DNA from: Oncomelania hupensis
Lineage: Eukaryota; Mollusca; Gastropoda; Littorinimorpha; Pomatiopsidae
Length of the DNA stretch: 64,000 bases
Reading direction: 5' to 3'
NCBI GenBank assembly: GCA_036898135.1
Contig: JBAHVR010000302.1
Location: 636,001 to 700,000 of the forward strand
Under the pieces are notes generated by a model, which saw nothing but the letters and a program-made list of their open reading frames with translations, was not told the DNA's origin and did not search any database. Of this stretch, positions 20,157 through 30,356 are shown piece by piece (position 1 is the first letter of the stretch; every line of letters begins with the position of its first letter). The position numbers and the translations under genes are program-made.

Positions 20157-20910
20157 TTTGTCACTATTATATTTATCTCCTCGTACGTTCATTTTGCATC
20201 ATCGTGTTTGAAGTGTCAAATACAGATTTTGTTTTGTGGAATAATATTTTGATTTGGAATAATTTTATGTTGCACTCCAGGATTTAACATTACCTGCAGT
20301 AGTGAGTTTGTTTTGCTTCAACCACCTTCCCTTTCCCACCTCATCTTGATGAACCTCTGTCCATACTCTGGTCTCCTTCCCCTTCCCCATGCACAACTCC
20401 CTTGTTCATTTCCTCTCCTCTTATCGCAATTATCTTCCCTTAAACTGATTATTTTAATTTGAATTAAAAATATTTAGTTATTTACTTATTTATTATTTCA
20501 TTTTTTGTAAATATGTACATAAATATATGATTTTTTTTTTTAACATTTATTTGTTATGCTTAATTCTACTCAGTGTATTTTTCACCTTTCCAATTTGAAT
20601 ATTGTGACCTTTACTCAGATATTATTATTGCTCCTTTCTAAATATCATATTCTAAATATCATATACTTCTTTCTTGGATTTAAGTTGGGAAATATTATTT
20701 TGTTGCTTAGTGTTTTGTCCGCCTGATGAAGAGTTTAATAAATGGCTCCAAAATTTGCACTCTGTTGTTTTTGTCTTATTTTTTGTCCAAATCAGCGTTC
20801 TTTTGGTTTACGAACCTATTTGTTTCTCAGTATTGGATGTAACATTGAAATTGATTATTTTGAAGACTTGTACGTCAATGGTGCAAAAATAAAGTTACAG
20901 ATAAACAGAA
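19414..20910 (+). other. Probable 3' UTR of the EGF/SEA gene
   Basis: AT-rich non-coding sequence with an ATC microsatellite at 20101-20156. AATAAA signals occur at 20737-20742 and 20888-20893. The true polyadenylation site cannot be chosen from sequence alone; part of the region may be transposon-derived (see the degenerate hammerhead finding). Confidence 0.5.
20101..20156 (+). repeat. (ATC)n microsatellite
   Basis: About 18 uninterrupted ATC/TCA units in the presumed 3' UTR. Confidence 0.95.
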
Positions 20911-21302
20911 CATAACACGCGTGTGCCAGCCAGTATGAATGAACATGTGCGTCTGTGGGTAAAGTTAGAACTCTTTTATGACAACAAAGTGAACTTAAAA
21001 CAACACAAACATGAAAGGAAAGCAACAATAGATCGCTCGTTAAAGAAGTTAAGAACTGATGCACACTGTACTTTTATGGAGCTGGTCAGACTTTCGGATT
21101 TTGTGTGAAAGTGCTTTGGGGGATGGGGGAAAAGGAGGGAAGTATTGTTACACGTAATTTAAACTACATTGGAAGTTGCTTATTTTATTGTGAATGGTGA
21201 CAACAATAACAAACGTAAACCAATAAGGAGCCCTTGGATTGGTTTACCTGCATTAATACAGTATAGCAGCATATCGTCGTTGTAGCAGTGTTGGCATCGA
21301 CT

Positions 21303-21333
21303 GTGTGGTCCTGGATTCGGCTCTTTGCAGTGG
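21303..21333 (+). repeat. REP type B tail fragment
   Basis: GTGGTCCTGGATTCGGCTCT and TTGCAGT match the type B tail before sequence turns into a CT/C tract. Another 3'-tail relic. Confidence 0.55.
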
Positions 21334-21368
21334 CTGTCTCTCTCTCTCTCTTTCCCCCCCCCCCCCCC

Positions 21369-21600
21369 TGCCCGTAGCTCAAGTGGTAAAGCGTTCGCCT
21401 GGCACACCGATGATCCAGATTCGATTCCCGTGGTGGGCGAAATAAAAAGTGGCCATTTTTCACTGTCCATTTTAGCAGTATGATTGCTCTTGTAGTTTAG
21501 TGTTGATTCCGTACCCCTTGTTCCCTGGGATGGTTATCCCCGTCTGCCATATCGCTAATAGTGAGCGTAGGCTTGAAACCTCAATTTTCAATCATAGGCT
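21369..21600 (+). repeat. tRNA-derived SINE
   Basis: GCCCGTAGCTCAAGTGGTAA and GATTCGATTCCCGTGG are A- and B-box regions of a tRNA-like head, ending TGGTGGGC. D-arm and acceptor pairing are imperfect. The 3' body (GCCATATCGCTAAT, then CCTCAATTTTCA) resembles bases at 4458-4520. It is a SINE, not a working tRNA gene. Confidence 0.6.
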
Positions 21601-24254
21601 GTCGGCCTTGTTGCCCTCGAGTAGGTGAAGTGTCTTTAAGAGAGCGCACACCGGAAGACTTCTGCATTTCGAAGAATTTACCTACCGAAAAATTACTTGT
21701 GGAAATTGAAGTATTATGCCAAAGTAGGTGGTTTTCTAGGAGATTTGATTTAGCTGTATTAACGCCATTGCGCAAGTCTTCTCAGAAATAAAGCTGAGGA
21801 CTCAAGTTATGGTTCGTTTGGAATATATAAAAACCATGCTGCTAAGATAAAACCCCAAATCATCGGTTATTTTATTCTCGCTCTCGCTCTTTCGCGCGCG
21901 CTGGACACGAAATTTTATGCTTACGGTAGTTCATCCACAGTGCTCCCGGTTTGAGGGCTCAAAGTTCTGTGCCTGGATTGGGTCTTTTATTTCCGGCAGT
22001 ATGAGAATAGACCTATTGGTGAATAAAATGTAGTTAAGCTGAAAAAAGCATTCTGAGGTCAGGTAAGGAGGTAGTTAATATTGCAATATATAATTCAAAT
22101 TTCAGGAAAATTTCAAAAAGTGGATTTAGGCTAGAGCCTTTAGAGAAATGTATTCTAAATATTCATGAAAATATTGTCGATTTTCGTTTGATTTTCTGCT
22201 GTGATCTGAACGCACGCACAGGTAGGGCTTACATGTACACGCGATAAGAACACTTTTGACGACTTCGATTGTCACATCAGATGCTAAAAACTTCTTTCCG
22301 CGTTCATTTCAAGATCCTACAGTAATAAATGCTGTAGGTAAACAATTAATTGAACTTTGTAGCATGACTGATAACATAATTTTGAATGGAGTAACAGACT
22401 TTGCTTTTGATGATAGCTGTCCTTTTCTGGCCTAGGCAGGATTCAGTCTAATGGTTTACATTATTATGTCAAAAGCTTTTTTTTGGAGCAAATTGACTCA
22501 CTTGCTGTTGATAACTTAAGGTTGAGTCAAACCATTTACTTCTTGTTGATTGTACTGTGTAATCCTTTATAAACACACAGGAACAAGCAGAAACATCTAG
22601 CAATAAACGCACATATTTCGGTAACATTAATTGGAATAATACTAAAAAAATATTTGTACAAGATTTGTATAACCTCTTTAAACAACGTCACCAAATATAA
22701 ACCGAATCAAGCTAGAATCTATTTACATGTTGATCACGAAAAAGCTCTTGACCTCCTTGTACAAAGTGTAATTTCTGCCAGTGTTCGTATGCTTAAGAAA
22801 GTATGCACATCAAACAACAAAAGGAAACAGAACGCGTTATGGTGTGACGCACAGTGTAGAGAATACAAACAAATAACAAAAATAAAATGTAAAGCGTTTA
22901 GGAAGACGCGCCCAGACAGCATCGAATTGAATATGGAAGTGCCAGAAATTGCTTTAAAATGATTGTAAAACAGGAAAATACACATGAATTTAAGAAGAAT
23001 AAGGCAGACCCCTTGCAGCGGAAATTTCGGAAACATGTAAACAATCTTTTTGGGAGATAAGAAAGTTGATAACGGTGATAAAAACAAAATACTTTATTTA
23101 TAACCATGTAAAAAATTTATTCAAGGATGCAGAGCACAAAGATCAAAATATGACCCTCATGCACCACCCAACGACGACCTTGATAACACTTTAACCCCCG
23201 TTTGGGTGCCGGGGGTTTCAGTATAAATAGTATCCCCACTCTCTGGAAATTTAGTGCTTTAAATTCCCACTGTCGCTGTCTTTCTCATTTGCTCTTTCTC
23301 ATTCCTGCTCTGTTCTATCAATCTGCTATACTATCGTCTTCTTCGCTAGACCAGTCTCCCACCTTTTGTCTTGAAAACTCTTCCGGGACAAGACTCCTTG
23401 TTTGTGTATGAGGTCTGCTGGATCAGCTTGGGAATATTGGACGCTTTCTGCCAGGTGGTCGCTAGGGCTTCCTATGATGTTATTATTTAGCAATGTAGGC
23501 ATTTTATATGTATGTGTTTTGTTGATAATTTATAATGATGTTTGTATTCTATTTTGTTTTTGTAAACGGGGGTTCGATAAGATGGGGTGAAGCCTCAGCC
23601 GTCCCCTGCGTGGGATGTCTTTATTGTAAAGTGACTGGCTGGTGGGGGGCATTCAATTTCCCACTAGGGTTGTTTCAGCAGATCTTTTATGCGGATCGGG
23701 GGTTGTCCGGTACTGATTTGGCTCGGAAGAGTCCGCTGGACCTAAAGCAACAATTATGTAATGTCGTGATAACACTTTAATCAGTATGTTTACAGAAGAA
23801 GAAGTAGCTAGAGCTATTAAGTAATTAAAACAGGTAAATTGGGGATGGGGGGATGTCTAGGTAGTATTCTATCAGAAATGCATAAAGCGGGAAATAAAAT
23901 CACTCTTACGTTTTTAACTGAATTGTTTCTTGCAATTAAAAATAGTTATAACTACTTTTCTAGTATCTTTGATGCAACACACAACCCAGGTCAGTATCCA
24001 TCTCAATGGGCAACAGCGATCATTGTTCCAATACATAAAAAGGGTCCACACGATAATCCAAACAATTATAGCTAGAGATATTTTCTTTTTAAGCTGTATC
24101 GGTAAATGCTTTACATCTTTTTTTGAACCAGCGACTATATAACTGGCTGGAAAATGAAAATAAAATTGTGGAGAATCAAGCTGGTTTTCGTAAAAATTAT
24201 TCTACCATAGACAATATTTTATAATATAACATTATTGAAGGAATCATAAACCTA
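21595..24254 (+). mobile_element. Degenerate CR1-like LINE, split by REP R3
   Basis: An endonuclease-like piece near 22205 (DLNARTG), a linker region (22734-22960: ALWCDAQCREYKQ) and reverse transcriptase pieces at 23960-24230 (YPSQWATAIIVPIHKKGPHD, NNYS, then ENQAGFRKNYSTIDN in another frame) appear in order. The bases at 21600-22540 match a second copy at 42190-43580. Many stops are present. REP copy R3 has inserted at 23195-23766. The CR1-like label is from RT style and is tentative. Confidence 0.65.
23195..23766 (+). repeat. REP retroposon copy R3, full length with target duplication
   Basis: A 572-bp copy bounded by the 14-bp duplication TGATAACACTTTAA (23181-23194 and 23767-23780). It starts CCCCCGTTTGGGTGCC, has TATAAATAG near 23222, and ends with the type A tail (TTTGGCTCGGAAGAGTCCGC, CTGGACCTAAAGCAACAA). 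The duplication defines both ends of the family. Confidence 0.88.
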
Positions 24255-24955
24255 TATATGACAAGGCTACGAGGACAGTCCTCCACAACAGCGCTATCGG
24301 GAACTGGTTCAGAACAACAATCGGCGTGCGTCAAGGATGCTTACTGTCTCCAACACTCTTCAACAACTTCCTGGAGCGCATCGTGTCAGATGCTCTTTCG
24401 GATCACGAAGGCACAGTCAGCTTAGGGAATAGAGCAATCTCCAACCTCCGTTTTGCGGATGACATTGATGGTTTGGCTGGAGAGGAACAAGAATTTGAAC
24501 AGCTGGTATAGAGGCTTGACACCACCTCCAGAGCCTATGGAATGGAGATAAGTGCAGAGAAGACCTAAATGATGACCAACAAAATCAAAGGCATTAACAT
24601 GGACATCAAAGTCCAAGGCCAATCATTCAACCAGGTGCATAGCTTGAAATATTTAGGAGCCATTGTATCAAACTACAATGAAAAATACAAAGCATGGAGA
24701 TGAGGTGCTACAGAAGACTTCTGGACATTTCCTATACCCAGCACACCATCAACGACGAAGTCCGACATACCACCACACAAGCAAGTGTACAACACGATCA
24801 CATGCTTACAGTGGTAAAGAAATGGAAACTCCGAAGGTATGGCAACGTCATCAGAGCATCAGGCTTTGCAAATACCATCCTGCAAGGAGGCAGAAGAAGA
24901 GGGAGACAGAAGATGTGGACTGAGGTATTATGAGAAGTGAAAGAAGGAATCAGCA
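24255..24955 (+). mobile_element. RTE-like LINE reverse transcriptase fragment
   Basis: Encodes GVRQGCLLSPTLFNNFLERI, then LRFADDIDGLAGEE (the FADD catalytic motif near 24450), MEISAEKT in the following frame, and the C-terminal AWRCGTEDF/MEMRCYRRLLDIS region to about 24930. A deletion near 24670 joins GAIVSN to the MEMRCYRR region. Stops break it. It abuts the degenerate CR1-like LINE. Confidence 0.7.
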
Positions 24956-25575
24956 CGTGTCCATAACGTAGCTAGCTAGTCGTTTAACGCTCATGCAGTC
25001 AAGGTTTGTAGACATTTGTGTAACTTGGTGCATCCGTTCATTCATTGAATTTATACGTCTTTGTAAGACGACCGCATTTTTTGAAGTAATTGTGTCTTTA
25101 TTATTAGCTGTAATTATTTCTGACTAAATATCGTTTTAGATTAATACTCAAAAGGCCATATCGCTCAATACTGCACTTGATTTTGCTTACTTTCAATAAT
25201 TATGCCACACATGCTTTGAAACAAGATACTTTTTCTTTTTCTTGTTCTTTGACTTTTTCTTTTGCGTTTAACTCCGTCTCAGTCTCTTTACAACGTCGTC
25301 AATTAAAATAATGAATAGCATGCATCAACGTCTGTATTATTCTTTCTCGGCTTCTTTTGCTTTCTTTCTTTCTTTAATTCTATCTTTTTTGCTTTAATTT
25401 GTTTCTTTCACTACGACTTTCTCACGCTCACCCCCTCAACATGCACTGATCATACTTGAATTAGTTTTCCTTGGTTGTGGTCATTTGATGATGGTTTGTT
25501 ATATTAGTGGTAATGGTTGTGATACAAGAGGTGATTTTGATCTAGGCCGTAGATTGATTTTGCTAATGTTGTGGC
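24956..25575. other. No gene recognised
   Basis: T-rich low-complexity sequence with TTTC-type runs (25355-25410). No coding or structural signal is seen. Confidence 0.5.
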
Positions 25576-25589
25576 TTAAGACCCAGTCC

Positions 25590-26095
25590 CACTGCACTTG
25601 CGCACAAATTACGCATGAATTGCGCATAAAATTTTCTTTGTGCGTGATTCATCAGTGATGTGCGTAAATCATGCGTGTTTCACACGTGGAGCATCAGTTT
25701 TTGTAAGTGATTGTACGCGGAGACGGGTTTGTGCGCGATCGCCGGTTTTGAACGGTTCAAAATTTTTTCCACGCACAACGTGCGCGATTATACGCAGTTT
25801 ATGCGCAGTTTGTACGTAGTTTGGACGTGGAAGGTGCGTGATATGTGCGTGTTCTGTCAGTGTTCCGTCAGTGCTTGTGCGTCAGAAATTGTTTCCTATC
25901 ACGCACATCACTGACGAATCACTTACAGAACACGCACATATTACTTACAAAACACGTACAATCCACGTATGTTCCACTGACAAAAAATAATTAACGCACG
26001 AAACACGCACAAATAACGTATGAAAAACTTACAAACTACGCATGAACACGCATGCATCACTTATGAATCACTGACAAATCATGCATGCAATTTTC
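25590..26095. repeat. Left subterminal repeat array of Harbinger
   Basis: Dense degenerate units of ATGCGTGATTC and its complement. From 25910 to 25975 successive units ACTGACGAATC, ACTTACAGAAC, ACGCACATATT, ACTTACAAAAC, ACGTACAATCC and ACGTATGTTCC are each 11 bp. The orientation changes near 25890. Likely transposase or Myb-partner binding sites (inference). Confidence 0.75.
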
Positions 26096-26097
26096 CT

Positions 26098-26104
26098 GTA
26101 TAAA
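26098..26104 (+). promoter_or_regulatory. TATA box of Harbinger transposase
   Basis: TATAAAA lies 43 bp before the first ATG (26141) and 127 bp before the likelier ATG (26225). Confidence 0.5.
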
Positions 26105-26224
26105 AAGCAGCCATTTCGGCCAATTCCTTCAGTGTTGGTCATGCTGCCAAGGGGTACACATCTAGAAGACCAAGCTCCATAAGAAGTCCAAGCTCCAGAA
26201 GAAGACCAAGCTCCAGAAAAAGAC

Positions 26225-27494
26225 ATGAACCCTCAGAGAAGAGATGTGCTGGCATTATTGGTGCAGAATCTGAATTATCCGATGATGCAAATTCATCAGA
26301 TCTTGGCCAGAAGAAGAAGAAGAAGCAAAGGAATGTCTGGGTGAGAGACTGGATCACTAGAAGACCCGAGCAGGGCTTGTATGATCGCCTGATGGTGGAG
26401 CTCAGGAATGAAGACCCAAGATCCTTTCAGAACTTCATGCGCATGCCTTCAGACATGTTTGATGAGATTGTCCATAGGCTGACCCCAAGGCTGACCAAGC
26501 AAACCACCAACTTCAGGGTTTCCCTGGATCCTGGTCTGAAAGTTGCCATAACCCTTCGTCACCTGGCATCTGGAGCCAAGTACCATGACATGCAGTATGC
26601 CTGGAGGGTCCCCCACAACACCATCAGAGAAGTCTGCGAGGCCATCATAGAAGAGTACCTTGAAGAGCAAATGTCACCTCCATCCACTGAAGAAGGCTGG
26701 CGTCAACTGTCAGATGACTGGTACCAGAGATGGAACTTCCCTCACGTAGTGGGGTCAGTTGATGGCAAACATGTGGCATGCAAAGCTCCCCCTAATTCTG
26801 GATCAGAGTACTACAATTACAAAGGCTTCTTCAGTGTGATTCTGTTTGCCATGGTGACATCTGATTACAAGTTCCTGTGGGTGGACGTGTCTGGTAATGG
26901 CTCAGCTTCAGATGCCCAGATCTTCAACAACAGTGAGCTGAAAGAAGGCCTAGAGAACAACACCATCAGGGGGTGGCCTCAGCCCGATCCTTTGCCTGGT
27001 GACAATCAGAATGTGCCCTACTTCCTGGTGGGAGATGATGCCTTCAGTCTCAGGACCTACCTGATGAAGCCTTATGGTGCCAGGAACCTCGCCAGGGACT
27101 ACAGAATCTACAACTACAGGCTGTCAAGATCCAGAAGAGTGGTGGAGAATGCTTTTGGCATCCTGGCCAACAGATTCCAAGTTCTTCTGAGCACCATGCA
27201 GCATCACCCTGATACTGTCAGATTGATTGTCAAGGCCTGCGTTCTGCTACACAACCTGATGAGGACTCGGTACCCTGTGCTCCAGAATCGTCTGCTGGAT
27301 GTGCAAGATCCAAATGGAAACGTACAGCCTGGTGCCTGGCGAGAGGGGAGAACTTGGAGGACACTAGAGTTGTGCAGGCCCCCAACACAGCATCCAAGGA
27401 AGGCAAGCTCCAGAGAAACCTGCTGAGACACTGGTGTAATTCGCCAGCAGGTGCTGTACCATGGCAAGATGAGATGGTTAATGTGAACATTTAA
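26225..27494 (+). CDS. Harbinger transposase (DDE), frame broken near both ends
   Basis: Core open frame 26329-27426. Catalytic residues counted from 26341: D141 (SVDGKH), D232/D233 (GDDAF) and E269 (VENAFG), with 35 residues between D233 and E269. A helix-turn-helix-like part (YAWRVPHNTIREVCEAIIEE) precedes the core. Family-like N-terminal sequence (MNPQRRDVLALLVQNLNYPM) is in another frame from ATG 26225 and meets the core frame in an AGA/AAG run at about 26310-26335. The family-like C-terminus (LQRNLLRHWCNSPAGAVPWQ) is also in another frame from about 27340 to the stop at 27492-27494. The apparent frame end at 27426 is therefore a break. AATAAA follows at 27521. This copy probably makes no full-length enzyme unless the breaks are sequencing errors. 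Confidence 0.85.
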
Positions 27495-27499
27495 AATGG

Positions 27500-27986
27500 A
27501 CTGTGTCAAAGTGTGCATGGAATAAATGTAAAGATATATTTGTGACTTATAATTTTGTGCAAGTCTGAATGTAAGTGCAAATGAAAGTGAAAGGAATGAA
27601 AGAAAAAGCAATAAAGTCCCCAAAACAATTAAAGTCTCCCCCCCCCCCCAAAAAAAAATAATAAAAAAGAAATATAAAAAAGACAAAAGGAAAGAAAAAA
27701 ATAATTTATAAAAAAAGATATTATTTTATAATAATTTCTTTTTTGTTATTTTCTTTATCATTTTTTTTAGTTTTTCTTAGTTATTTTATTTATTTATTTT
27801 ATTTTATTTTTTTGCGCACTTTTTTTTTTGGTGGGACTTTTATTTCATTCATTTTCTTTCATTTATTTCGCTTTCATGTGCACTTTCATACCAAGAACTT
27901 ACAAATATTTCAAAGTTTAGAAATTTATTAATAAGAAAATTTTCCCATTCGCTCACACATTCACACAAAGTCTTTTTAGCAAATGT
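27500..27986. other. Harbinger inter-gene spacer
   Basis: Between the convergent genes. AATAAA of the transposase gene is near 27521. It is otherwise A- and T-rich runs, including a C9/A9 junction at 27639-27658. Nothing else is supported. Confidence 0.6.
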
Positions 27987-29372
27987 TCATTCACTTTCCA
28001 CCATCAGTGACTGGCCGCTGTTCCTCCTGTTAGATCCTGGTCCTCCCAACAGCTGGCTGTCGATGCTGAAATTGCTGAGGTTGAGGGACCCATTCAACAC
28101 TTCCTGGCTTGTCGAGAGAAGTTGGGTGAAGATGCCTGCTGACAAACGATCCCCAGTGGAGGTAGTTGGCTGAGGCTGCTGCTGCTGGTGGTACTGCTGA
28201 GAGGTGCTTGGCTGAGGCTGCTGCTGCTGGTACTGCTGTACAGGCTGTGGCTGCTGGTACTGCTGTACAGGCTGTGGCTGCTGGTACTGCTGTACAGGCT
28301 GTGGCTGCTGGTACTGCTGAGAGGTACTTGGCTGAGGCTGCAGCTGGTACTGCTGCTGGTACATCACATGTTGGTGGTGGAGGACTGGCGGTGCAGACAT
28401 CACTTGAGCTGGTTTTGTAGGATCAGGGACTTGGCCTTCATCTTCTTCGTCAATCATGGCTGCTATCTTGGCCTTCATTGCCTTGTACTTGTCAGCAGGT
28501 GCAGAACGCAGACTCTCCCCAACATACTTGATGAAGGCCTCTCGTTCTGAAGTGGCTGGTCTGTCTTGTATCAGCTGGGTCAGCAGCTGCTGATTAGCCT
28601 TCATAATTTCTGTCAATTCCTTCAACCACTTTTCTTCACGGTCCACTTCCCTCTTCCTTCTCTTCTTGTTCTGTCTGCTGGAACTCTGACTCTGGCTGGC
28701 CTGAGCAGATGTTCTCTCCACTGCCTCCAGGTCTGTTTCAAGTGTAGTGGGTGCACGTTCCTGGTCACTGTCCATTTCACTGTCACTGGCTTGTGATTTC
28801 GGGGTGGAAGTCATGGGCAAGCTCACCATGGGATCAGACTTGGTTGATGGCAGCTGGGTCTTGTAAAACTGAAGACTGTCCAGGATGTACCTCTCCCTGT
28901 CTGTGTATTTCTTGGCTGCTTGACCAGACTTGACCTTCGTTAGTCGGACGTACCAGTCCTTGACTGACTTCCACCAGCCCATGATGTGGTCCAACTCTAG
29001 CCCCAGCTCATCAGCCTTGGCAGCCCAGATTTCTCTACGTTTCTTGTAGAGACAATTGCCCCGCCTCCAGACTTCCTCATGCTCAACCATCCACTCAAGG
29101 AGACTTGCTTCCATCTTAGCTTCAAGGGAATAGTCATGTTTGGCAACGACTTTTCCCTTGCCCTTGCCCTTGCCTCTGACTTTACCCTTGCCTGGACGTG
29201 CATCTTCTTCGGATTCACCAGCAGCAGGGTTTTCAGTATCAGCAGCAGCAGCATGCACCTCCACCTCCACCTGCATTTCAGGAGGTGTTGGTGACCTTGG
29301 GGCAGCTTGGTCTTCTTGTGGAGCCTTGGTCTTCTTCTTCTTGGAGGGCTGGCGGCCTTTCCGGGGTGGCAT
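27987..29372 (-). CDS. Harbinger MADF/Myb-like accessory protein
   Basis: 461 residues, ATG at 29372, stop at 27987. Order: basic N-terminus (MPPRKGRQPSKKKKTK), acidic/Ala-rich part, a GK-rich basic stretch at about 68-80 (nuclear-localisation type), a MADF/SANT-like domain at about 82-175 with its aromatic pattern (LLEWMVEH, IWAAKADELG, GWWKSVKDWYVRL), a linker with a second basic cluster (NKKRRKRE), a coiled-coil-like stretch, then a Gln/Pro-rich tail with repeated QQYQQPQPV units at about 335-400. Such proteins partner Harbinger transposases, bind the element's ends and aid nuclear entry (known for the family). The frame is intact here. Confidence 0.85.
   Translation of the reverse strand: MPPRKGRQPSKKKKTKAPQEDQAAPRSPTPPEMQVEVEVHAAAADTENPAAGESEEDARPGKGKVRGKGKGKGKVVAKHDYSLEAKMEASLLEWMVEHEEVWRRGNCLYKKRREIWAAKADELGLELDHIMGWWKSVKDWYVRLTKVKSGQAAKKYTDRERYILDSLQFYKTQLPSTKSDPMVSLPMTSTPKSQASDSEMDSDQERAPTTLETDLEAVERTSAQASQSQSSSRQNKKRRKREVDREEKWLKELTEIMKANQQLLTQLIQDRPATSEREAFIKYVGESLRSAPADKYKAMKAKIAAMIDEEDEGQVPDPTKPAQVMSAPPVLHHQHVMYQQQYQLQPQPSTSQQYQQPQPVQQYQQPQPVQQYQQPQPVQQYQQQQPQPSTSQQYHQQQQPQPTTSTGDRLSAGIFTQLLSTSQEVLNGSLNLSNFSIDSQLLGGPGSNRRNSGQSLMVESE
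28190..28370 (-). repeat. In-frame Gln/Pro tandem repeat in the accessory gene
   Basis: The 30-bp unit CAGCAGTACCAGCAGCCACA-GCCTGTA (minus strand) occurs at least three times without interruption, plus diverged flanks. The repeat keeps frame. Confidence 0.85.
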
Positions 29373-29459
29373 CTTCAGGAAGTGTTCTAGTAGTCTTCAA
29401 GTATTCAGGAGATGAGGCTGCCTCGAGTGCTGGTGCAAAACTGTTGAAATGTTGTCAGT

Positions 29460-29850
29460 GCTCGCCTTTTATTGTGCGTGGAGCGGATGCGATAGTGCGC
29501 CCTTCATCAGTGATTCATGCGCGATTCATGCGTGATCCGTGCGTGTTCCATGCGCGGACCGTACGTGATTCATCAGTGCTCGTGCGCTGTTCATGCGTGA
29601 TCCATACGTGTTACATTCGCTATACATGCGTCGATTGAACGTCAGAAATTGTATCGGGGTTGGGCTTGTGCGCTGTTGTGCGTGGAATGTTCGTTTTTTG
29701 TTAGTGATTGTAAGTGATACATGCGCAGTTTATACGTGATTCATCGGTGATTCTGACCACGCACAACCCCAGAAAATGACCAATTTCTCCACGAACAATC
29801 ACGCACAAACCAATTTTATGCGTGATTTGTGCGTGGTTTATGCGTAATTG
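29460..29850. repeat. Right subterminal repeat array of Harbinger
   Basis: From 29506, consecutive 11-bp units ATCAGTGATTC, ATGCGCGATTC, ATGCGTGATCC, GTGCGTGTTCC, ATGCGCGGACC and GTACGTGATTC run without spacing. More units continue towards the terminal repeat. GTCAGAAATTGT occurs in both arrays (25881 and 29641). Confidence 0.8.
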
Positions 29851-30140
29851 GCAGTGGGACTGGGTCTTAAAGCGAACGCTGTGGCCGCGTGGCCTGAGCA
29901 GAGGTGCCTACCGTACGCGCTGGCGCGTATTTTTACGAATTTTCAACATAAAATACGACAATACGAGCAATTCCTTAAAAATACGCATTTTCGTGGTGTT
30001 AAAAAAAAAAAAAATCACACTGATTTTATATGTTTCGATCTGCTATTTTATTTACTTGCTGACCCTAGAGCGCATGCGCAAAAGTGAAATCTCGTGCGTG
30101 AGAGGTAGTGCGAGACTTTGTATCCGCCATTGTGCTAAAC

Positions 30141-30356
30141 ATGGTGTCGCGAAAGCGTTTACACGAGAGTGACGATGAGAGCGAGTCTGAAGAAAAGCGG
30201 GATAAGGTTGCAAGTAAGCAAAAAGCGCCACAACATTTCTTAAGCGAATACCGTGAACGTTTTTGAGGAATAATCGAATCTTCAAAAGGAGTTAATTATG
30301 CTCACTGCAACAAAGAGTTCAGCATTGCTCTTCATACGACATTCAGCGACAATTAG
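30141..30356 (+). pseudogene. ZBED/hAT-type N-terminal fragment
   Basis: ATG at 30141 opens MVSRKRLHESDDESESEEKR, a polar/acidic start, followed after a stop by SSKGVNYAHCNKEFSIA, which resembles the BED/TTF zinc-finger entry of hAT-derived proteins. One of the two expected CxxC pairs and the His ligands are lost, and stops are at about 30264 and 30353. It is a decayed fragment, and an exon with a donor GTATT is less likely. Confidence 0.45.

Larger units (their letters stand above)
25580..29866. mobile_element. Harbinger (PIF) transposon, apparently full length
   Basis: About 4287 bp. Terminal inverted repeats start GACCCAGTCCCACTGC at 25580 and end with its complement at 29866. Flanks are TTAA on both sides (25576-25579, 29867-29870). 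Harbinger elements normally duplicate TWA, so the duplication may be TTA with one terminal base shared. It carries a transposase (+) and a convergent MADF/Myb-like gene (-), the two-gene set of autonomous Harbingers. Each subterminal region of about 400-500 bp is filled with TGCGTGATTC-type repeats. Confidence 0.9.

Noticed and set aside
21369..21440. tRNA gene
   Set aside because: D-arm, acceptor stem and anticodon stem do not pair properly and a SINE-like body follows.
25901..26095. CRISPR-like array
   Set aside because: Units are 11 bp, degenerate and without spacers; they are transposon subterminal repeats in a eukaryote.
26335..26346. Splice donor (GGTGAGA) at the start of the Harbinger core
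   Set aside because: The residues across it (NVWVRDW) are family-like coding sequence, so splicing there would remove conserved residues.
28166..28550. Plus-strand Ala/Val and Leu/Trp repeat frames opposite the Harbinger accessory gene
   Set aside because: Shadows of the in-frame Gln/Pro repeat on the other strand.
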